Positions 21,895 to 24,558 of a DNA stretch of 24,558 nucleotides are shown piece after piece. The notes under the pieces are model-generated. The model did no database searches, was not told the DNA's origin, and saw nothing but the letters and a program-made list of their open reading frames with translations. The position numbers and the translations under genes were made by a program. Every line of letters starts with the position of its first letter. The first letter of the stretch is position 1. Origin of the DNA: Verrucomicrobiaceae bacterium UBA7681 (lineage in GTDB: Bacteria > Verrucomicrobiota > Verrucomicrobiia > Verrucomicrobiales > Verrucomicrobiaceae); contig DLGZ01000082.1 in NCBI GenBank assembly GCA_002482965.1, positions 1 through 24,558 on the forward strand, in the 5' to 3' direction.

Positions 21895-22392
21895 TTATCC
21901 CCCGCGTTTCTTGCGCTCACCTATCTTCGTGCCGCTGGCGATGATCTGCTCATGCAGGCGCTGCAGGCAGGCTTTCCAGGTGGCTTTGTCGAGGGGGATG
22001 TAGCGCTCCGTGCCGTCGGGGAAGATCTTGGTTTCGAAGATGTTGCTCGGCTGCTGGATGATCTCGTCATAGAGGCCGTGGATGAAGAAGGTGCGGGCGT
22101 CCGCCCCGTCCGGCCAGGGGCTGGGCTGGCCTTCCGCCTCCTTGATGGCGGCTGCAATGGCGGAGAGAATTTCGATGGGATTCAAAACGATGCCGATGGG
22201 CTTGCCGCCTTCGATGTAGTCGGCCATGACGATGCTGACCCTGGCGAGAACCGCTGCCGTCTGCGTGGTGTCTGCTTTGCCTTTTCCTGCAATGAGCTTC
22301 TTCAGTTCGCCCTCGGTACGGATCGCGGGCGCGGAGGTGGCGGGCGCTTTCGCCGGGTGGGTGGTGGGGGTCTCGCGTCGAGGGGCACGCAT
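21895..22392 (-). CDS. hypothetical protein, 165 residues
   Basis: No family recognised. The first 25 residues are basic and Ala/Pro/Thr-rich, like a DNA-binding or linker tail. An alpha-helical core follows (ELKKLIAGKGKADTTQTAAVLARVSIVMADYIEGG), then an alpha/beta part with IFETKIFPDGTERYIPLDKATWKACLQRLHEQIIASG, and a basic C-terminus. There is no signal peptide or membrane segment. The coding pattern (GC-rich third positions on the minus strand) supports a real gene. It is monocistronic, between repeat DNA and the divergent L,D-transpeptidase. Confidence 0.65.
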   Translation of the reverse strand: MRAPRRETPTTHPAKAPATSAPAIRTEGELKKLIAGKGKADTTQTAAVLARVSIVMADYIEGGKPIGIVLNPIEILSAIAAAIKEAEGQPSPWPDGADARTFFIHGLYDEIIQQPSNIFETKIFPDGTERYIPLDKATWKACLQRLHEQIIASGTKIGERKKRGG

Positions 22393-22490
22393 GGGGAAGG
22401 TTTAACATATGTTTCGAATTTCATGGCGAAAAAGGGTGGCATTTTTGAGCCTGCTGCATGACGGAGCATGACGTTTTTGGAGCGTGCGGT

Positions 22491-22613
22491 AGCTGCCGCT
22501 TTCGAGCGTCTCGTGCTGCGCGTGAGGTGACCGGCTAACGAAAGGCCACCCGCTCCCGCCTTCGGAAACTCCCGGGCGTGCGTGCACCTGCCGGTCCGTC
22601 GAAAGCGGTAGCT
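22491..22613. repeat. imperfect inverted repeat upstream of the L,D-transpeptidase
   Basis: AGCTGCCGCTTTCGA (22491-22505) and TCGAAAGCGGTAGCT (22599-22613) match at 14 of 15 positions. GACCGG and CCGGTC form a second inner pair. It could be a structured leader RNA or another hairpin element. Apart from this, the 393-bp gap 22393-22785 shows no gene. Confidence 0.5.
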
Positions 22614-22785
22614 CCGTTCGTGCCTCACTGCGCAACCGCAGTCCAAATGGGGGCACCGCGATTCGATGCGAAAAGGAGTTTTGAAAATCACTGGAGCACT
22701 CCAAAAGTGCAGCCAAGCTTTTCCTGGCCTCTTCGAGTTTGGATTCATGCACAGCCGCTTGCCAAGGCACCGCCGTTTGAATGGT

Positions 22786-23958
22786 ATGTATCCCCTTCGT
22801 TTGCTGCTAGCCATCTCCTTCACTCTGCCTTGCCCGCTGGCGCTCACTGCGGCTGAGAACCCAGCGGCCTCTCCCGCAGTGACGAACGAGCGCGAGGCGG
22901 CGACGAGGCTGCAGGTGTTTCTTGACCGGGCGAACTTCGGACCGGGGAAGATTGACGGGCGCTTCGGTGGCTTTTCAGAGAAGGCGCTGGGCTTGTACCG
23001 TGAGGCGCACAACCTCCCGCCCCTGCCTGCCGCAGCCGCTCCTGCGAAGGAGGAAGGCCAGCCTGATAAGCCCCTCCCGCTGCCGGATCTCGCTGACATG
23101 GACCTGGCCAGTGTGAAGGACGTCTTCATTGAGTATGGGGTGACGGCAGCCGACGTCAAAGCCACCGGCAAACTGCCGAAGGGGGTGCCCGAATTGGCGG
23201 AGCTGAAATGGCTGCCGTATGAGACGGTGGCGGAGGCTGTGGCAGAGAAATTCCACGTGGATGTCGATTACCTCAAGGAGCTGAACCCGGGCAAGCTGAA
23301 AGCCCTCAAAGCCGGGGACACGCTGAAGGTGCCGAATGTGGAGCCTTTTGAAATTGGCGGCGTGAAAGACCTGCCGCTGCTGGATCTGATGGAGATGAAG
23401 CAGGAGGAAGCGGCGGCTGCGCAGGAGAAGGCCAAGAAAAAGCAGACCGCCGGCAAAAAGAAGGACGAGCCGAAAGGCAAGGACGCCAAGCCCAAAAAGA
23501 AGCCACAAGCCGCTGAAGAGACACCGGCCAAGACGGGCCCGCTGACTCCCGACCAAATTTCTATCAAGGTGGACACGAAGGACAACATGCTGCGTTTGTT
23601 TGAAAAGGAAAAACTAGTCGCTGCATATCCCGTGACCATCGGCTCAACGCAGACGGAGTCCCCTCTGGGCGAGTGGAAGGTGAAGGGCATCGCCCGGCTG
23701 CCAGACTTCCGCTATGACCTGTCTTTCCTGAAGACCGGCGAGCGCGGCGACAAGACCTATCTGCTTGCACCCGGCCCCAACGATCCCGTGGGAGTGATCT
23801 GGGTGGCGCTGAACAAGCCGGGCATCGGCCTGCATGGCACGAGCGATCCCGACGGCATCGGCCGCAGCGCCAGCCACGGCTGCGTGCGCCTGTCGAACTG
23901 GGACATCGCCCGCCTGGCCACGCATGTGCGAGCTGGCGTGGTGGTGTCGATTCATTGA
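22786..23958 (+). CDS. L,D-transpeptidase (YkuD) with peptidoglycan-binding-like and LysM-like parts
   Basis: 390 residues. A signal peptide (MYPLRLLLAISFTLPCPLAL) is followed by a peptidoglycan-binding-like helix bundle (about 35-75, LQVFLDRANFGPGKIDGRFG) and a LysM-like segment (about 145-185, TVAEAVAEKFHVDVDYLKEL ... GDTLKVP). A Lys/Ala/Gln-rich linker (about 205-255) and the C-terminal YkuD domain come next, with SHGCVRLSNWD (Cys366 nucleophile, His364) and LHGTSDP (His near 350). The enzyme cross-links or edits cell wall peptides (3-3 links) in the periplasm. The ATG at 22786 starts a clean signal peptide; in-frame ATGs at 22747 and 22666 are less suitable. It is followed by ssrA on the other strand. 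Confidence 0.88.
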   Translation: MYPLRLLLAISFTLPCPLALTAAENPAASPAVTNEREAATRLQVFLDRANFGPGKIDGRFGGFSEKALGLYREAHNLPPLPAAAAPAKEEGQPDKPLPLPDLADMDLASVKDVFIEYGVTAADVKATGKLPKGVPELAELKWLPYETVAEAVAEKFHVDVDYLKELNPGKLKALKAGDTLKVPNVEPFEIGGVKDLPLLDLMEMKQEEAAAAQEKAKKKQTAGKKKDEPKGKDAKPKKKPQAAEETPAKTGPLTPDQISIKVDTKDNMLRLFEKEKLVAAYPVTIGSTQTESPLGEWKVKGIARLPDFRYDLSFLKTGERGDKTYLLAPGPNDPVGVIWVALNKPGIGLHGTSDPDGIGRSASHGCVRLSNWDIARLATHVRAGVVVSIH

Positions 23959-24039
23959 GATGCCCCGTGCATTGGAACTTTCTCACAGCGAGGTGGGCAC
24001 CCCTCTTTTTCCATCACACTCTCTTGGACTTCAAGAAAG

Positions 24040-24388
24040 TGGAGGCGAGGGGAGTTGAACCCCTGTCCGAATAGTCGTTGCCCGTAGCGTCTCCATGCTC
24101 AGTCTCATGTTTGGTCTCGGTGGGAGGCGGCGTGAGACAGCCTACTCTTCACCCAGCGTCCTGTTTGATCTCGTTTGTGACCCGGTCGCCCGGCCAACAA
24201 ACCAGCCTGGTAGTGGCATCGTTCAGGCTACCAGACATTGCCTGAAGGATGTCGCAGGGCTTAAGCTGCGAGTGCTAGCTCGTTAGAGTTTGCATTTGTG
24301 TTTTTGATCCGGTGTTTAACGAGGCCAACGAATCATCCTCGGCATGCAGCTCCGAACTAAGGCTACCCGTCGAAACCAGTACGCCCCC
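24040..24388 (-). ncRNA. ssrA: transfer-messenger RNA (tmRNA)
   Basis: One-piece tmRNA of about 349 nt that rescues stalled ribosomes by trans-translation with SmpB. The 5' end GGGGGCGTACTGGTTTCGAC is the standard tmRNA start, and GGGGGCG pairs with the 3' CGCCTCC to form the acceptor stem with one G-U. The T-arm GGGGTTCAACTCCCC is complete. The 3' CCA is not encoded (the genome has ACTT). The tag reading frame is at 24261-24293. The 3' end is on the low-coordinate side, facing the degenerate copy at 19485-19533. Confidence 0.97.
24261..24293 (-). other. tmRNA proteolysis tag reading frame (ANSNELALAA)
   Basis: GCA AAC TCT AAC GAG CTA and the following four codons plus TAA encode ANSNELALAA. 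The terminal Leu-Ala-Leu-Ala-Ala is the usual degradation signal for ClpXP-type proteases. The tag is short and begins with Ala-Asn, as in most bacteria. Confidence 0.93.
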
Positions 24389-24403
24389 GTTTTGGAGAAA
24401 GGG

Positions 24404-24431
24404 AGAGTAACCCATGGGAGGCGGGGGTCAA
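24404..24431 (-). promoter_or_regulatory. candidate ssrA promoter
   Basis: On the minus strand, TTGACC (24431-24426) and TACTCT (24409-24404) are 16 bp apart. Transcription would begin near 24397, leaving a leader of about nine bases before the mature 5' end at 24388. Confidence 0.5.
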
Positions 24432-24446
24432 GGGGCATCGGAGGGG

Positions 24447-24558
24447 GATGCTGGATGCTAGCGGCTCGATGCTGGATTAAAGCCTTTCGCGAGCTAACTC
24501 TGGTGCGGCGCCTTACGGGTACAGCCGCGGAGCACAGCATCCAGCATCCAGCATCCAG
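24447..24558. repeat. GATGCTGGATGCT inverted and tandem repeats
   Basis: GATGCTGGATGCT (24447-24459) and its exact complement (24537-24549) are 77 bp apart, and the unit CATCCAG continues in tandem to the window end. The left side includes GCTAGCGGCTCGA, also found at positions 1-13. The repeat lies upstream of the ssrA promoter and no gene is seen in it. Confidence 0.75.

Noticed and set aside
21757..22461. 234-codon plus-strand frame opposite the hypothetical gene at 21895-22392
   Set aside because: It starts in inverted-repeat DNA and lacks protein-like composition; the minus frame is better balanced.

Overview
The window reads as high-GC chromosomal DNA of a verrucomicrobial bacterium (phylum Verrucomicrobiota, Verrucomicrobiaceae or Prosthecobacter-like). 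This is inferred from a Bacteroidetes-type ParE, a tandem 3-keto-disaccharide hydrolase (DUF1080) protein, a short ECF sigma factor overlapping a FecR-domain protein, a one-piece tmRNA with tag ANSNELALAA, and intergenic regions packed with dispersed hairpin repeats. I found no rRNA, tRNA or CRISPR array.

Layout. 0.3-2.3 kb: parE. 2.3-3.7 kb: a solo IS200-like Y1 transposase inside a field of hairpin repeats (called family B here). 3.76-8.8 kb: resident genes, namely a secreted DUF1080 protein with a clear terminator, a divergent TlpA-like thioredoxin, and an ECF sigma/FecR pair with overlapping stop and start. 8.8-10.3 kb: a REP-associated tyrosine transposase (RAYT) flanked on both sides by direct copies of a cluster of its presumed REP hairpins (family A). 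10.3-11.6 kb: a flavin-dependent oxidoreductase carrying the halogenase-type WxWxIP motif.

11.7-19.5 kb is accessory. A repeat unit of about 175 bp (two inverted family A hairpins around a 110-bp core) occurs at 11.70 and 17.31 kb. Between the copies, on the minus strand, lies a compact replication operon: HTH/excisionase-like protein, then zinc-finger TOPRIM primase, then RecA-like hexameric ATPase. It ends directly at a 52-bp near-perfect palindrome plus many GGTATC/GATACC sites, which looks like the origin of an integrated plasmid, satellite phage or ICE. On the plus strand, 15.1-18.3 kb holds small unrelated ORFs (two unknown, one membrane, one YCII-like, one YdeI-like) separated by sites resembling integron attC ends, so this may be a cassette array without an integrase. 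An AT-richer class 3 lipase lipoprotein follows and abuts a degenerate copy of the tmRNA 3' end, a typical integration footprint.

19.5-24.4 kb returns to chromosomal character: an AsmA-like envelope protein, an unknown protein, an L,D-transpeptidase and intact ssrA with a recognisable promoter. The best candidates for something new are the palindromic origin with its three-gene operon, the coexistence of two Y1-transposase/repeat pairs (one also forming MITE-like units), and the attC-like cassette stretch bounded by a tmRNA remnant. All functional statements come from reading motifs; no database search was run.
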